This document shows, in pieces, positions 34,861 through 43,300 of a stretch of 64,000 bases of DNA. The DNA comes from a virus, in the IMG/VR virus record IMGVR_UViG_3300042308_001049, positions 62,001 through 126,000 of that record. One strand, 5' to 3'. Positions within the stretch are counted from its first letter, which is position 1. Every line of letters starts with the position of its first letter. The position numbers and the translations under genes were made by a program. The notes beneath the pieces are model-generated. The model was given only the letters and a program-made list of their open reading frames with translations, was not told the DNA's origin and did not search any database.

Positions 34861-35730
34861 ATGAATATTAAACATTCGAAATATAAAAATACTGGTATTC
34901 TCTTTGAACTGCTTGTTAGACAAATAACAGCAGATACACTTAATGGAGGACAATCTCCTGCATTAAATATTATCAAAAAATACTTTGTAAAAAGTGAATT
35001 AGGTAAAGAATTAAAATTATATGAGACTTTAAGTAAAACTAATAAAATTACTGAAGCCAAAGCTAATATTTTAATACAAACTATTTTAGAGTCATCTAAA
35101 AAACTTAATAGATCATCTTTACGTAGACAAAAATATAACCTAATCAATGAGATTAAGGAACATTATGATCTAGATGAATTTTTTAAAACTAAATTAGTTA
35201 GTTATAAGCCATTTGCTGCTTTATATACTTTAATTGAGGCTGTACATACAACTGATACAGTTAACCCAACTCAATTAATTGATAATAAGTTTACTCTTCT
35301 AGAACACCTATCCACTCCAGTAGTTAAGGAGGAAAAAGTAAAAGATGAAGTCCTACAAGAATTTCAAACATATGATAAAGACATAAGACTTCTTACTTAT
35401 AAAATCTTACTAGAGAAATTTAATGGTAAGTATTCAGGCTTATATGAGTCACAAAAAGAAGTACTTAAAGAATTTATCACTTCAGTTGACTCAACTCCTA
35501 AGTTAAGAACATTCTATAACAATAGAATCCAACAACTTAAAGAAGAATTAGCTAACATTAGTAAAACTATAACAGACAAGGCTGTTCAAATTAAACTAAT
35601 TGAGGTTTTACCTCTTATCGTTGAGGTTGAAAAAACACAACCAATCAAAAACGAGAACATAGTTGACCTACTCCAATATTGTGAATTAGTAGAAGAACTC
35701 AAAATAGCCAATGGACAATCTAACAAATAA
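34861..35730 (+). CDS. Putative prohead-associated protein, 289 aa
   Basis: All-helical, charged protein with KHSKYKNTGILFELLVRQIT near the start and FKTKLVSYKPFAALYTLIEA mid-way. No enzyme motif. Its place between portal and prohead protease corresponds to the gp67/gp68 core position of T4. I recall proteins with the NTGILFELLVRQIT start in T4-like marine phages at the same location. Overlaps the next gene by 20 bases. Confidence 0.55.
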   Translation: MNIKHSKYKNTGILFELLVRQITADTLNGGQSPALNIIKKYFVKSELGKELKLYETLSKTNKITEAKANILIQTILESSKKLNRSSLRRQKYNLINEIKEHYDLDEFFKTKLVSYKPFAALYTLIEAVHTTDTVNPTQLIDNKFTLLEHLSTPVVKEEKVKDEVLQEFQTYDKDIRLLTYKILLEKFNGKYSGLYESQKEVLKEFITSVDSTPKLRTFYNNRIQQLKEELANISKTITDKAVQIKLIEVLPLIVEVEKTQPIKNENIVDLLQYCELVEELKIANGQSNK

Positions 35731-36289
35731 AATCCAGGAAGTAATTCGTGGTAAAAAATTTAAACTTGTACCTACTCCTGGTGGAGAAGGAGAATTTGAG
35801 TCTGATGTAGTTTATGTTCCTGATTTTGAAATGCTAATAAAAGATCTAAACAGAGCTTTAGAAACTTTAAATGGTATATCTACAACTGAAGAAATTAGAA
35901 AAGACTCTGAATTTTTAGCCTATATTAAAGAATATAGAGAATTAAGAAATAAAATTAGAACCCACCTAAGAAAAAACTACCCAGTTGAATATAGCACTAT
36001 TAAAGGCTTATTTGAAATGACTGGTACAGGTGGTGGGGCTGGAGCTGCTGGATTCCAAGTAGGTCAAGGTCCTCAATATGGAGCTAAGTATGCCTATAAA
36101 TTAGCTCCTAAAATGAAAAAATTAGGTGAAGGCAACCCAGGTGCTTCATTAGGTAAAGGACCTAAAGCAGGTGCCACAGGTGTAAAAGACAATTATTATA
36201 CTAAAAATTTTGGTTTTAAACCGGTTAATAGTAAGAAATTAGCTGCCCAATCCAAGGCAGTAGACACTAAATATTTATGGGGTAAATAA
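35711..36289 (+). CDS. Putative prohead core/structural protein, 192 aa
   Basis: The N-terminal 110 residues form a helical domain (KIQEVIRGKKFKLVPTPGGEG; DLNRALETLNGIS; YREYRELRNKIRTHL-type charged helix). The C-terminal 70 residues are Gly/Ala/Lys-rich and probably disordered (TGGGAGAAGFQVGQGPQYGA; LGEGNPGASLGKGPKAG). Location between portal and protease suggests an assembly core or neck-linked function. Confidence 0.5.
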   Translation: MDNLTNKIQEVIRGKKFKLVPTPGGEGEFESDVVYVPDFEMLIKDLNRALETLNGISTTEEIRKDSEFLAYIKEYRELRNKIRTHLRKNYPVEYSTIKGLFEMTGTGGGAGAAGFQVGQGPQYGAKYAYKLAPKMKKLGEGNPGASLGKGPKAGATGVKDNYYTKNFGFKPVNSKKLAAQSKAVDTKYLWGK

Positions 36290-36297
36290 TATTTATA
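36290..36297 (+). promoter_or_regulatory. TATTTATA junction motif, 3 bases from ATG
   Basis: Overlaps the preceding stop and lies only 3 bases before the ATG at 36301. A promoter here would give an almost leaderless message. Confidence 0.4.
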
Positions 36298-36300
36298 AAC

Positions 36301-36558
36301 ATGTACAAATATAAATTAAAACCAAAACCAGTAAATGAAATAGACCCAGGAAGAAAACAATTCCAAGAGGAACGTATTGCTGCTTTTGATAAAATTACTC
36401 AACGCTTAAATAATTTATACCCAGCTATAGATAACGCTAAAGACGAAACTATAGCATATTATAATGAAAAACCAGAATCATATGCTGTTGTTAAACCAAC
36501 AGACTTGATTTTAAGTTACTTAAATGATATTGAAGAACTATTAACAGGAGACAAATGA
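36301..36558 (+). CDS. Small prohead-region protein, 85 aa
   Basis: Starts MYKYKLKPKPVNEIDPGRKQ, basic then helical (FDKITQRLNNLYPAIDNAKD; LSYLNDIEELLTGDK). Size and place match small T4 core proteins such as gp67/gp68, but there is no sequence basis for the name. Overlaps the next gene by 4 bases. Confidence 0.5.
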   Translation: MYKYKLKPKPVNEIDPGRKQFQEERIAAFDKITQRLNNLYPAIDNAKDETIAYYNEKPESYAVVKPTDLILSYLNDIEELLTGDK

Positions 36559-37193
36559 AAACCCTACAAGAACAATACACACTAATACAGGAAGGTAAAG
36601 GACATAAAGATATGTTCTTAAAATCTGCTCGTAGATTATTTCCTGAATATATTACTAACTTTGCCTCATATGGTGAAGCTACAACTATCCTAAAACAAAA
36701 AGGAATCATTAGTGAAATGATTGTAGGAGGAGGTGTTATAAGTCGTCGTCCATTTGATCCATTTAAAGCTTTTAACTCATTTGTAAACGAAGCCTCAGAA
36801 CAAGAAACCCCAGTTAGAGCCCCTAAAGCATCAGGTGCTTATGATACTAAATCTGTTAACACTAAATTATCTAAAGAAGTAGAAGATAACCAAAGAGAAA
36901 CTGGATTCAATAATCAGAACTATAAAGATATTGATAACTTATACGGTGAAGAATTTTTAGAGGGATATTACGCTGAAATGAAAGATCCTAAGAATGTTGA
37001 TAAAACTGTAGATGAGCTAAAAGAAATTGTTAGAAAAAATTTAGCTAAAAATTCTTCACATTATGTAGAAAACGCTGCTTTTGGTGTTAAAGGAATAGGC
37101 TACACAAAAGATGCTCCTGGATTAGGTGAAGGTGAGCCTGTTAAAGGAAAATACAAAGCTAGTGGATACGGTGACATGCCAAAGAAAAAGTAA
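36555..37193 (+). CDS. L-x-E-tagged prohead-region protein, 212 aa
   Basis: The first residues, MKTLQEQYTLIQEGKG, resemble the T4 internal-protein tag (MKTYQEFIAE) in both sequence and the (L/I)-x-E end (LIQE|G). The body is helical at first (KSARRLFPEYITNFASYGEA), has a Gly-rich turn (IVGGGVISRRPFDPF), and later LDxxYGEEFLEGYYAEMKDP. It precedes the protease by a one-base overlap (TAATG). Probably an internal or core protein, co-made with the protease that would process it. Confidence 0.6.
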   Translation: MKTLQEQYTLIQEGKGHKDMFLKSARRLFPEYITNFASYGEATTILKQKGIISEMIVGGGVISRRPFDPFKAFNSFVNEASEQETPVRAPKASGAYDTKSVNTKLSKEVEDNQRETGFNNQNYKDIDNLYGEEFLEGYYAEMKDPKNVDKTVDELKEIVRKNLAKNSSHYVENAAFGVKGIGYTKDAPGLGEGEPVKGKYKASGYGDMPKKK

Positions 37194-37798
37194 TGAAACA
37201 AGTTCTTATTGAAACCCTCCCATTCCAAGTTGTACCTACACAACTAACTGAAGGATATAAATCCGCAGCTGGTAACCCTATTGTTGAGGGTATTTTAGCT
37301 TCAGCTGAAATTAAAAATGGTAATGGTAGATATTACGCTAAAGACCTTTGGCAACGTGAAATAGACAAATACATGAACGTGGTTAAAGAAAACAGAGCCA
37401 CAGGTGAATTAGACCACCCAGATTCGTCTATAATCAACCTAAAAAACGTTTGCCATATCATTCGCGACTTATGGTGGGACGGTGATAATATCATGGGTAA
37501 AATCGAAATTCTACCGACAGTATCAGGCAATATTCTAAAAGCACTTATTGATAATAATGTAATGGTAGGTGTATCATCAAGAGGTATGGGTTCATTAAAA
37601 CCTACATCTGGTGGTATGATGGAAGTACAAGACGATTTTGAACTCCTATGTTGGGACTTTGTCTCAACCCCTTCAAACCCAGGTTCATTTATGCATTTAG
37701 TAAATGAAGGAAAAGAATATAAAGCAAGTTCTTATGGTAAAGTAAATGGTATCCTAACAGATATCTTATGTGCTAAAGGTACTTGCCCTATAATATAA
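37193..37798 (+). CDS. 21: Prohead protease (T4 gp21-like, S78-type), 201 aa
   Basis: The core of the family is visible: VEGILASAEIKNGNGRYY, then GELDHPDS with the catalytic His (about residue 72), and MVGVSSRGMGSL with the catalytic Ser (about 126). Near the start, the QLTE|G site at about residue 22 may be an autocleavage point. T4 gp21 assembles in the prohead core, cleaves head proteins after (L/I)-x-E and then degrades itself. Here it is the natural candidate enzyme for the many L-x-E sites between 11 and 43 kb. Followed by a terminator. Confidence 0.9.
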   Translation: MKQVLIETLPFQVVPTQLTEGYKSAAGNPIVEGILASAEIKNGNGRYYAKDLWQREIDKYMNVVKENRATGELDHPDSSIINLKNVCHIIRDLWWDGDNIMGKIEILPTVSGNILKALIDNNVMVGVSSRGMGSLKPTSGGMMEVQDDFELLCWDFVSTPSNPGSFMHLVNEGKEYKASSYGKVNGILTDILCAKGTCPII

Positions 37799-37817
37799 CC
37801 TAAGATGCTACCTTAGG
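37799..37817 (+). other. Small hairpin after the protease gene
   Basis: CCTAAG / CTTAGG stem of six pairs with a seven-base loop, directly after the stop codon. No T-run follows, so it may be an mRNA-stabilising or processing hairpin rather than a terminator. Confidence 0.4.
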
Positions 37818-37847
37818 AATGCCCCCCTTGGATAGTATCCTTGGGTC

Positions 37848-37875
37848 AACCCCTACAGAAATGTAGGGGTTTTTT
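37848..37875 (+). terminator. Rho-independent terminator after the prohead protease gene
   Basis: Perfect 10-bp stem AACCCCTACA / TGTAGGGGTT closed by a GAAA tetraloop, followed by TTTT. Separates protease and upstream genes from the highly expressed scaffold and capsid genes. Confidence 0.9.
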
Positions 37876-38019
37876 CTCCTCTTTAATTTTTAATAGATCC
37901 CTATATATGTATCACTGACCCTAGTATGTTATCCTTTATATAACATTGGGATTTGTATAACACTTATTACGGTTCACAAAGAATAATAACCGTACCCCAC
38001 AAACTAAATTTTGAGGAAA
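37876..38019 (+). promoter_or_regulatory. Leader/promoter region of the scaffold and capsid genes
   Basis: Part of the largest gene-free stretch (221 bases between stop and start). It contains the inverted repeat ATGTTAT ... ATAACAT at 37926-37946 and TTGAGGAAAATG, a clear GAGG ribosome-binding site four bases before the scaffold ATG, rare in this window. No TATTTATA is present, so this unit may use a different promoter. Confidence 0.5.
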
Positions 38020-39120
38020 ATGTCAAACAGTAGAGACCTTTTAAAGGAGGCTATTGCCGATGCTAAATCTGTAAAAGAAGCAGCTATCGCTAATGCCAAA
38101 GCAGCTCTCGAGGAAGCATTTACTCCTTACTTACAAGAGAAATTTGCCGCTAAATTGCAGGAAATGGAACTTGAAGAAGAGGATGATATGTACGAAGAGA
38201 TGACTGATGAGAACTACGGTGAGGATGGAATGAAAGAAGCCAAAGAAGACAAAATGAAGGAAGCTTACGACGATAAAATGGAAGAAGCTGACAAAATGGA
38301 TGAATTGGATCTTGAAGAACTCCTAGCCGAACTCGATGAAGAAATGGAAAAAACTAAAGGCATGGAAGAAACCTTAAACGAAGCTGAAGAAGAAATAGAA
38401 ATGGACTCTGAAGAAGAAGTTGAAGGTGGAGAGGGAGATGAAGAAATCGATCTTGAAGACATGTCAGAAGAAGATCTTAAAGCTTTAATCGAGGATGTAA
38501 TTGCCGATATGGTTGCAGCTGGCGAATTAGAAGCCGGTGACAACTTTGAGGAAGAAGGCGATGAAGAAGAAATCGACATCGATATGGAAGACGAAGAGTC
38601 TAAAGAAGAGGAAATTATGGAAAGAAAGAATTACGGAGGTGGTAAAGGCAACGAGTCAAAAGACAAAGGAGCCTACGCTAAGAAAAAAGAAGGTCATGGT
38701 CGTGGCCCTCTTAAGAAAGACTCAGCAGAAGCCGAAGGTAAAACTGACTACCGTAAGAAACTTGAAGAAAAAGAAGTAGAAGAAATGAGAAATCAAATCG
38801 CAGAACTCGCTTCAACTCTTTCAGAAGTAAAACTTCTAAACGCTAAACTTCTTTACACAAACAAGATTTTCAGAGCTAAGAATTTAACTGAAAGTCAAAA
38901 AGTAAAGGTATTGGAAGCTTTTGATAAAGCTGCTTCTGTAAAAGATGCTAAACTTATCTACGAAACATTAACTACAATTAAGGAAACTAAATCCCCAGTT
39001 ACTGAATCAATGAGAGGTATGGCCTCTAAAGCAGCAGGAATGGCCCCAACAAAGAAACCAATTCTTGAGGTAAACGATCAATTTGCAAGATGGCAAATTC
39101 TTGCAGGAATTAAAAAATAA
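38020..39120 (+). CDS. 22: Prohead scaffold/core protein (T4 gp22-like), 366 aa
   Basis: The ATG at 38020 follows a good GAGG site; an in-frame TTG lies three codons upstream. The protein is extremely acidic in its middle (long Glu/Asp runs from residue 55 to 210) with an Ala-rich helical start (IADAKSVKEAAIANAKAALE) and a helical coiled C-terminal part (EMRNQIAELASTLSEVKLLN). Composition, coiled coil and place between protease and capsid genes match gp22, the scaffold degraded during head maturation. Sequence is too biased for homology by eye alone. Confidence 0.85.
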   Translation: MSNSRDLLKEAIADAKSVKEAAIANAKAALEEAFTPYLQEKFAAKLQEMELEEEDDMYEEMTDENYGEDGMKEAKEDKMKEAYDDKMEEADKMDELDLEELLAELDEEMEKTKGMEETLNEAEEEIEMDSEEEVEGGEGDEEIDLEDMSEEDLKALIEDVIADMVAAGELEAGDNFEEEGDEEEIDIDMEDEESKEEEIMERKNYGGGKGNESKDKGAYAKKKEGHGRGPLKKDSAEAEGKTDYRKKLEEKEVEEMRNQIAELASTLSEVKLLNAKLLYTNKIFRAKNLTESQKVKVLEAFDKAASVKDAKLIYETLTTIKETKSPVTESMRGMASKAAGMAPTKKPILEVNDQFARWQILAGIKK

Positions 39121-39145
39121 TTAACTTAAAAAAATAATTTAGACA

Positions 39146-40879
39146 ATGTCACAAGTACAACAACTTCTCGAGTCTGCTGCTTCCGGTTGGAAGAATATGC
39201 AGTCTGACGCTGCTCGTTTAGCGTCCAAGTGGGAAAAGACAGGTCTTCTTGAAGGTCTTCGTTCAGAGACTGACAAGAACAACATGTCTTTAATCCTAGA
39301 AAACCAAGCAAAACAACTTGTAGTAGAACAATCATCAGTTGGTGGTGGTACAGGCTACGGTGCTTTCTCAGTAGGTCAAGGCGCTGAATGGGCTGGAATC
39401 GCTCTTCCATTAGTACGTAAGGTGTTCGGCCAAATCGCTGCTAAGGAATTCGTTTCTGTTCAACCAATGAACCTTCCTTCTGGTCTAGTATTCTTCTTAG
39501 ACTTCCAGTACGGAACTGCTAAGAATCCATTCACTCAGAACGGATCACTTTACGGTAATACTGGCTCTGCCCAGTACCCATTCTCTACTAACACTAACAA
39601 CCTTAACCAATTAGGTACAGGTGGTCTTTACGGTGCTGGTAGATTTACTTACTCAACTAACCAATTCTCTGAATCAATCGTAGCTGTTTCAGGTGCTAGC
39701 ACTGCTGTAGTACAAGCAACTTGGGCTGACGTAAATTTTGACTCTAGCTTATCACAATCTATTGTTCAAAACCAAATCATCTCTATCACAGTTACTGGTT
39801 CAACTGGTCAGTTACCTAACTTTGATCCAGACGCAGTTCGTGGCTTCGTAATCTACTCAGCTTCTAATGCAGCTGGTGATGTATCTGTAGCTACTAACTT
39901 ACCAGCTTTCACAACTTACGATTACACTGCTAATACAATCACTTTCTACGTTACTGCTTCTGCTGCTAGCGCAGTTTACAATGTATCTGGTAGTGGTTCA
40001 TTCATTGTAGAATACAACAAGGCTACTACAATGTCTCCATACAACGTAGGTGATTTTGAAGCTGGAAACCGATTCGCAGTTCCTAACGCTGAGAGCTCAG
40101 AACAGATTGTTATCCCAGAGATCAACATCCAAATGCAATCTCAAGCTATTGTAGCTAAGACTAAGAAGCTAAAAGCAGTTTGGACACCTGAATTCGCTCA
40201 AGACTTGAATGCTTACCAAGCTCTTGATGCTGAAGCTGAGGTTACAAACATCATGAGTGAGTACATCTCTCTTGAAATCGATCTTGAAATCTTAGACATG
40301 TTGATTGAAGATGCAGCTGCTGGTACAGAATACTGGTCTGCGATCTCTAACCAATTCATCAATGCTTCTGGTACTGCATTCACTACTTTAGGAGTATCTG
40401 ATGGTGGTTACTACAACACTCAGGGCCAATGGTTCCAAACCCTTGGTACTAAGATGCAGAAACTTTCTAATAGAATCCACCAATTAACCCTACGTGGTGG
40501 TGCTAACTTCTTAGTATGTTCTCCAACTGTAGCAACTATCCTTGAATCAATCCCAGGATACGCCGCTACTTCAAACGGTGATGCTGCTCAGATGGAATAT
40601 GCATTTGGTGTACAGAAAGCTGGTCAATTGAATAGCCGTTACACTGTGTACAAGAACCCATACATGAATGAGAATACTATTCTTATGGGCTTCCGTGGTA
40701 CTCAGTTCCTAGAGGCAGGTGCTGTATTTGCTCCTTACATTCCGTTGATCATGACTCCTCTTATCTACGATCCAGAAACCTTCACTCCAAGAAAAGGTCT
40801 CTTGACTCGTTACGCTAAGAAGATGCTTCGCCCTGAATTCTATGGTAAGATCTATGTTAGTGGCTTAACAAGCATCTAA
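39146..40879 (+). CDS. 23: Major capsid protein (T4 gp23-like), 577 aa
   Basis: A charged N-terminal region of about 60 residues ends in LVVE|Q (Glu61), close to the gp23 maturation site after Glu65. Next come GAEWAGIALPLVRKVFGQI and VSVQPMNLPSGLVFFLDFQYG, the latter matching the T4 GVQPMNSPTGQVFALR region. Later hallmarks are VKTRKLKAVWTPEFAQDL-type sequence (AKTKKLKAVWTPEFAQDLNA) and EAEVTNIMSEYISLEIDLEI. Codon choice looks more C-ending than neighbours, as expected of the most expressed gene. Confidence 0.95.
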   Translation: MSQVQQLLESAASGWKNMQSDAARLASKWEKTGLLEGLRSETDKNNMSLILENQAKQLVVEQSSVGGGTGYGAFSVGQGAEWAGIALPLVRKVFGQIAAKEFVSVQPMNLPSGLVFFLDFQYGTAKNPFTQNGSLYGNTGSAQYPFSTNTNNLNQLGTGGLYGAGRFTYSTNQFSESIVAVSGASTAVVQATWADVNFDSSLSQSIVQNQIISITVTGSTGQLPNFDPDAVRGFVIYSASNAAGDVSVATNLPAFTTYDYTANTITFYVTASAASAVYNVSGSGSFIVEYNKATTMSPYNVGDFEAGNRFAVPNAESSEQIVIPEINIQMQSQAIVAKTKKLKAVWTPEFAQDLNAYQALDAEAEVTNIMSEYISLEIDLEILDMLIEDAAAGTEYWSAISNQFINASGTAFTTLGVSDGGYYNTQGQWFQTLGTKMQKLSNRIHQLTLRGGANFLVCSPTVATILESIPGYAATSNGDAAQMEYAFGVQKAGQLNSRYTVYKNPYMNENTILMGFRGTQFLEAGAVFAPYIPLIMTPLIYDPETFTPRKGLLTRYAKKMLRPEFYGKIYVSGLTSI

Positions 40880-40906
40880 TATAAAAATACTATAGAATAG
40901 TAATAG

Positions 40907-40937
40907 AGAGCCCCGCGAAAGCGGGGCTCTTTTTTTA
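40907..40937 (+). terminator. Rho-independent terminator after the capsid gene
   Basis: Perfect stem AGAGCCCCGC / GCGGGGCTCT with a GAAA tetraloop and a T7 tail. The most GC-rich hairpin in the window. Confidence 0.95.
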
Positions 40938-40980
40938 TATGTATACACGATAATAATTTGTTTCACTTATTAATTAATTT

Positions 40981-41712
40981 ATGGCTTCACACCATCACGA
41001 AGATCCAATCTTCCAGGAAAAGCGCAAACCCAAAACCCCAATTAAGTTTAAAACAGAATTAAACCCAGAACAGAAAGAAGCTAAAGCAAAAATATTACAA
41101 CACACAGTTACGTTATTAGCCGGTTCAGCCGGATCAGGTAAAACATTTTTAGCATGTCAAATAGCCTTAGAGAAGCTATTTATGAAAGAAGCTGAAAAAG
41201 TCATTATTACAAGACCTACAGTATCAAAAGAGGAAATAGGTTTCCTTCCCGGTGATTTACGTGAGAAAATGGACCCGTGGGTGCAACCGATATACCAAAA
41301 TATGTATGCGTTATACGACAAGATGAAAGTGGAACAACTCATATCTAATGGGCAGATCGAGATAGTACCTTTATCATTTATGCGAGGTAGAACATTCCTC
41401 GACTCAGTTGTAATAGTAGACGAAGCCCAAAACGTTACACATGAACAAATGGAAATGATTGTAACCAGACTTGGTTTACGTTCCAAAATGATCATTTGTG
41501 GAGATGATGCTCAAGTAGATTTAAAATCAAAACGCGATTCTGGTTTTAGATTCTTATATACTGCTGCTAAAAAGATAAAGGACTTGTGTGCTATTTCTCT
41601 TAAGACAAACCACAGACACCCAATTGTAGAAGACCTTATCTCATATTATGAGGAAGCTGTAGAACAAGGTGTACCTTTAAATACCTCAGGTTCAAACGGA
41701 AGGAAGAACTAA
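40981..41712 (+). CDS. phoH: PhoH-like ATPase, 243 aa
   Basis: Walker A LAGSAGSGKTFLA (about residues 44-56), the conserved RPTVSKEEIGFLPGD, Walker B VVIVDEAQNVT (about 143-153) and ICGDDAQVDL are the PhoH family motifs. PhoH-like genes are common in marine phages; proposed activity is as an RNA-binding ATPase/helicase, though its role in infection is not settled. Isolated after the capsid terminator. Confidence 0.9.
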   Translation: MASHHHEDPIFQEKRKPKTPIKFKTELNPEQKEAKAKILQHTVTLLAGSAGSGKTFLACQIALEKLFMKEAEKVIITRPTVSKEEIGFLPGDLREKMDPWVQPIYQNMYALYDKMKVEQLISNGQIEIVPLSFMRGRTFLDSVVIVDEAQNVTHEQMEMIVTRLGLRSKMIICGDDAQVDLKSKRDSGFRFLYTAAKKIKDLCAISLKTNHRHPIVEDLISYYEEAVEQGVPLNTSGSNGRKN

Positions 41713-41723
41713 GAGTTCTTACA

Positions 41724-41731
41724 TATTTATA
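41724..41731 (+). promoter_or_regulatory. TATTTATA junction motif
   Basis: 10 bases before the ATG at 41742, at the head of the neck gene cluster. Confidence 0.45.
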
Positions 41732-41741
41732 ACGAAAACGT

Positions 41742-42959
41742 ATGGCGAACATTCCTATTTGGCCTGGGTCATCCTCATTTGCTGCCGTATCAGCTTCATA
41801 TTATAATACTCCATCAACTGGTAGTTCACCTACTGCATTTGGGTTTTATGATAATGACTCTCAATTCCAATCAGACGCAAATAAAGTAGCTAATTTTTGT
41901 GCTAGACGTTTAGGTTACCCTATTGAAAATGTAGAATTACAAGATTTAAACTTTTGGACTGCTTTCGAAGAAGCGGTTACAGTTTATGGTAATGAATTAT
42001 ACGCCTATCAAGTTAGAGAAAATATGCTCAACATTGAAGGTTTACCTATATCTACCCCACCTTTAAATAATACTCAAATTACCCCTAACATGGGTAATGT
42101 TATTCGTATCTCTGAACAATATGGAGAGGAAGCAGGAGTAGGAGGGAATACTAACTGGTACTCAGGTTCAATAGTTTTAACAGGCTCAGTTCAAGATTAT
42201 GATTTAGATAAATGGGCACAAGATCATGGAATTTCAGGAAGTAATTTAGAAATTCAACGAGTATTTTACCAAGGTGTACCAGCCTCAGCGGATTATTATT
42301 TCGCAGGAGGTATAGGTATAGGAGGTACTTTTGGTGGATTTTTTGGAGGCCTAGGAGGTGTAGCTGGTTATGGTTATGGTTCTAACTGGTTTGTTACTCC
42401 CTTATCATATAATGTAGCAGCGATCCAACAAGTAGAATTAGCTGATACAATCTTAATGTCATCTTTTAGTTTTGAACTTATTAATAATAAATTAAGAATC
42501 TTCCCAGTCCCTAATGATGCTGATACAGGTACCCATTTTTGGTTCCAATATTTACTTAAAAATGAACGTTTAGAAAATTCATTAACCTCAGGAAGTGGTA
42601 ATTTAGGAGCAGGTCTTATTACTAATGTATCAAACGCTCCATATGCTAACCCAGTTTACTCACAAATTAATTCAATAGGTAGAGCATGGATTTTTGAATA
42701 TACTTTAGCTTTATGTAAAGAAATGCTAGGATATGTTCGTAACAAATACTCACAAATTCCTATCCCAGGAGCTGAAGTAACATTAAATGGAGATACATTA
42801 ACAACTTCTGCTCAAACTTCTAAAGACGCCTTAATTGAAAGATTAAGAGCTTACTTTGATGAAACTTCTAGAAGAAGTATGTTAGAAAGAAGAAGAGATG
42901 AAGCAGAATTTGCTAAATCTGAATTAAATAATGTCCCAATGACAATCTATATAGGATGA
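41742..42959 (+). CDS. 13: Neck protein (T4 gp13-like), 405 aa
   Basis: The region FCARRLGYPIENVELQDLNF and FWTAFEEAVTVYGN (residues 50-85) is the recognisable part of gp13-type head-completion proteins in T4-like phages. A Gly-rich insertion (IGIGGTFGGFFGGLGGVAGY) and the C-terminal IGRAWIFEYTLALCKEMLGYVRNK follow. Longer than T4 gp13 (309). The protein would close the filled head and bind the tail. It overlaps by 4 bases a small tagged gene that precedes the gp14-like gene. Confidence 0.75.
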   Translation: MANIPIWPGSSSFAAVSASYYNTPSTGSSPTAFGFYDNDSQFQSDANKVANFCARRLGYPIENVELQDLNFWTAFEEAVTVYGNELYAYQVRENMLNIEGLPISTPPLNNTQITPNMGNVIRISEQYGEEAGVGGNTNWYSGSIVLTGSVQDYDLDKWAQDHGISGSNLEIQRVFYQGVPASADYYFAGGIGIGGTFGGFFGGLGGVAGYGYGSNWFVTPLSYNVAAIQQVELADTILMSSFSFELINNKLRIFPVPNDADTGTHFWFQYLLKNERLENSLTSGSGNLGAGLITNVSNAPYANPVYSQINSIGRAWIFEYTLALCKEMLGYVRNKYSQIPIPGAEVTLNGDTLTTSAQTSKDALIERLRAYFDETSRRSMLERRRDEAEFAKSELNNVPMTIYIG

Positions 42960-43300
42960 TACAATTAAAAGACATACTAAATGAGATTCTTAACACATAC
43001 CAAGTTGAGGGTACTATAATTTCTTCTAAAGAAGAAAATATTAGTGATATTTTAAATCAAATTAGAGGTATAAGAAAAGTAACTATTGTAAATAACACTA
43101 CCCCTGATGATATTCCTCAAAGAGAGGACACTGAAATTACAACATTTGAGCTTAAATTCGTCAGTAGAACTAATGAACCTAAAAAAGATATAGAAAAATT
43201 TAAAAAGGATATTTTACAGTCTGATTATGAAAAAAATGACTTAAAAGTACCTGGTGTAAAATCTATTAAATTTAATTTAGATAGTTTAAAACGTATATAA
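42956..43300 (+). CDS. L-x-E-tagged small protein inside the neck operon, 114 aa
   Basis: Starts MIQLKDILNEILNTYQ with an ILNE|I site, the same M-I-x-L-x-D-I-L-x-E tag as proteins 17-31 kb upstream. The body is an alpha/beta domain with VTIVNNTTPDDIPQRED, TTFELKFVSRTNEPKKDIEKF and VPGVKSIKFNLDSLK. ATGA and TAATG overlaps lock it between gp13- and gp14-like genes. No T4 counterpart there; function unknown. Confidence 0.65.
   Translation: MIQLKDILNEILNTYQVEGTIISSKEENISDILNQIRGIRKVTIVNNTTPDDIPQREDTEITTFELKFVSRTNEPKKDIEKFKKDILQSDYEKNDLKVPGVKSIKFNLDSLKRI

Noticed and set aside
38265-38579. Ser-rich minus-strand open frame
   Set aside because: Antisense of the Glu/Asp-rich scaffold gene (GAA/GAT read as TTC/ATC/TCT); no independent support.
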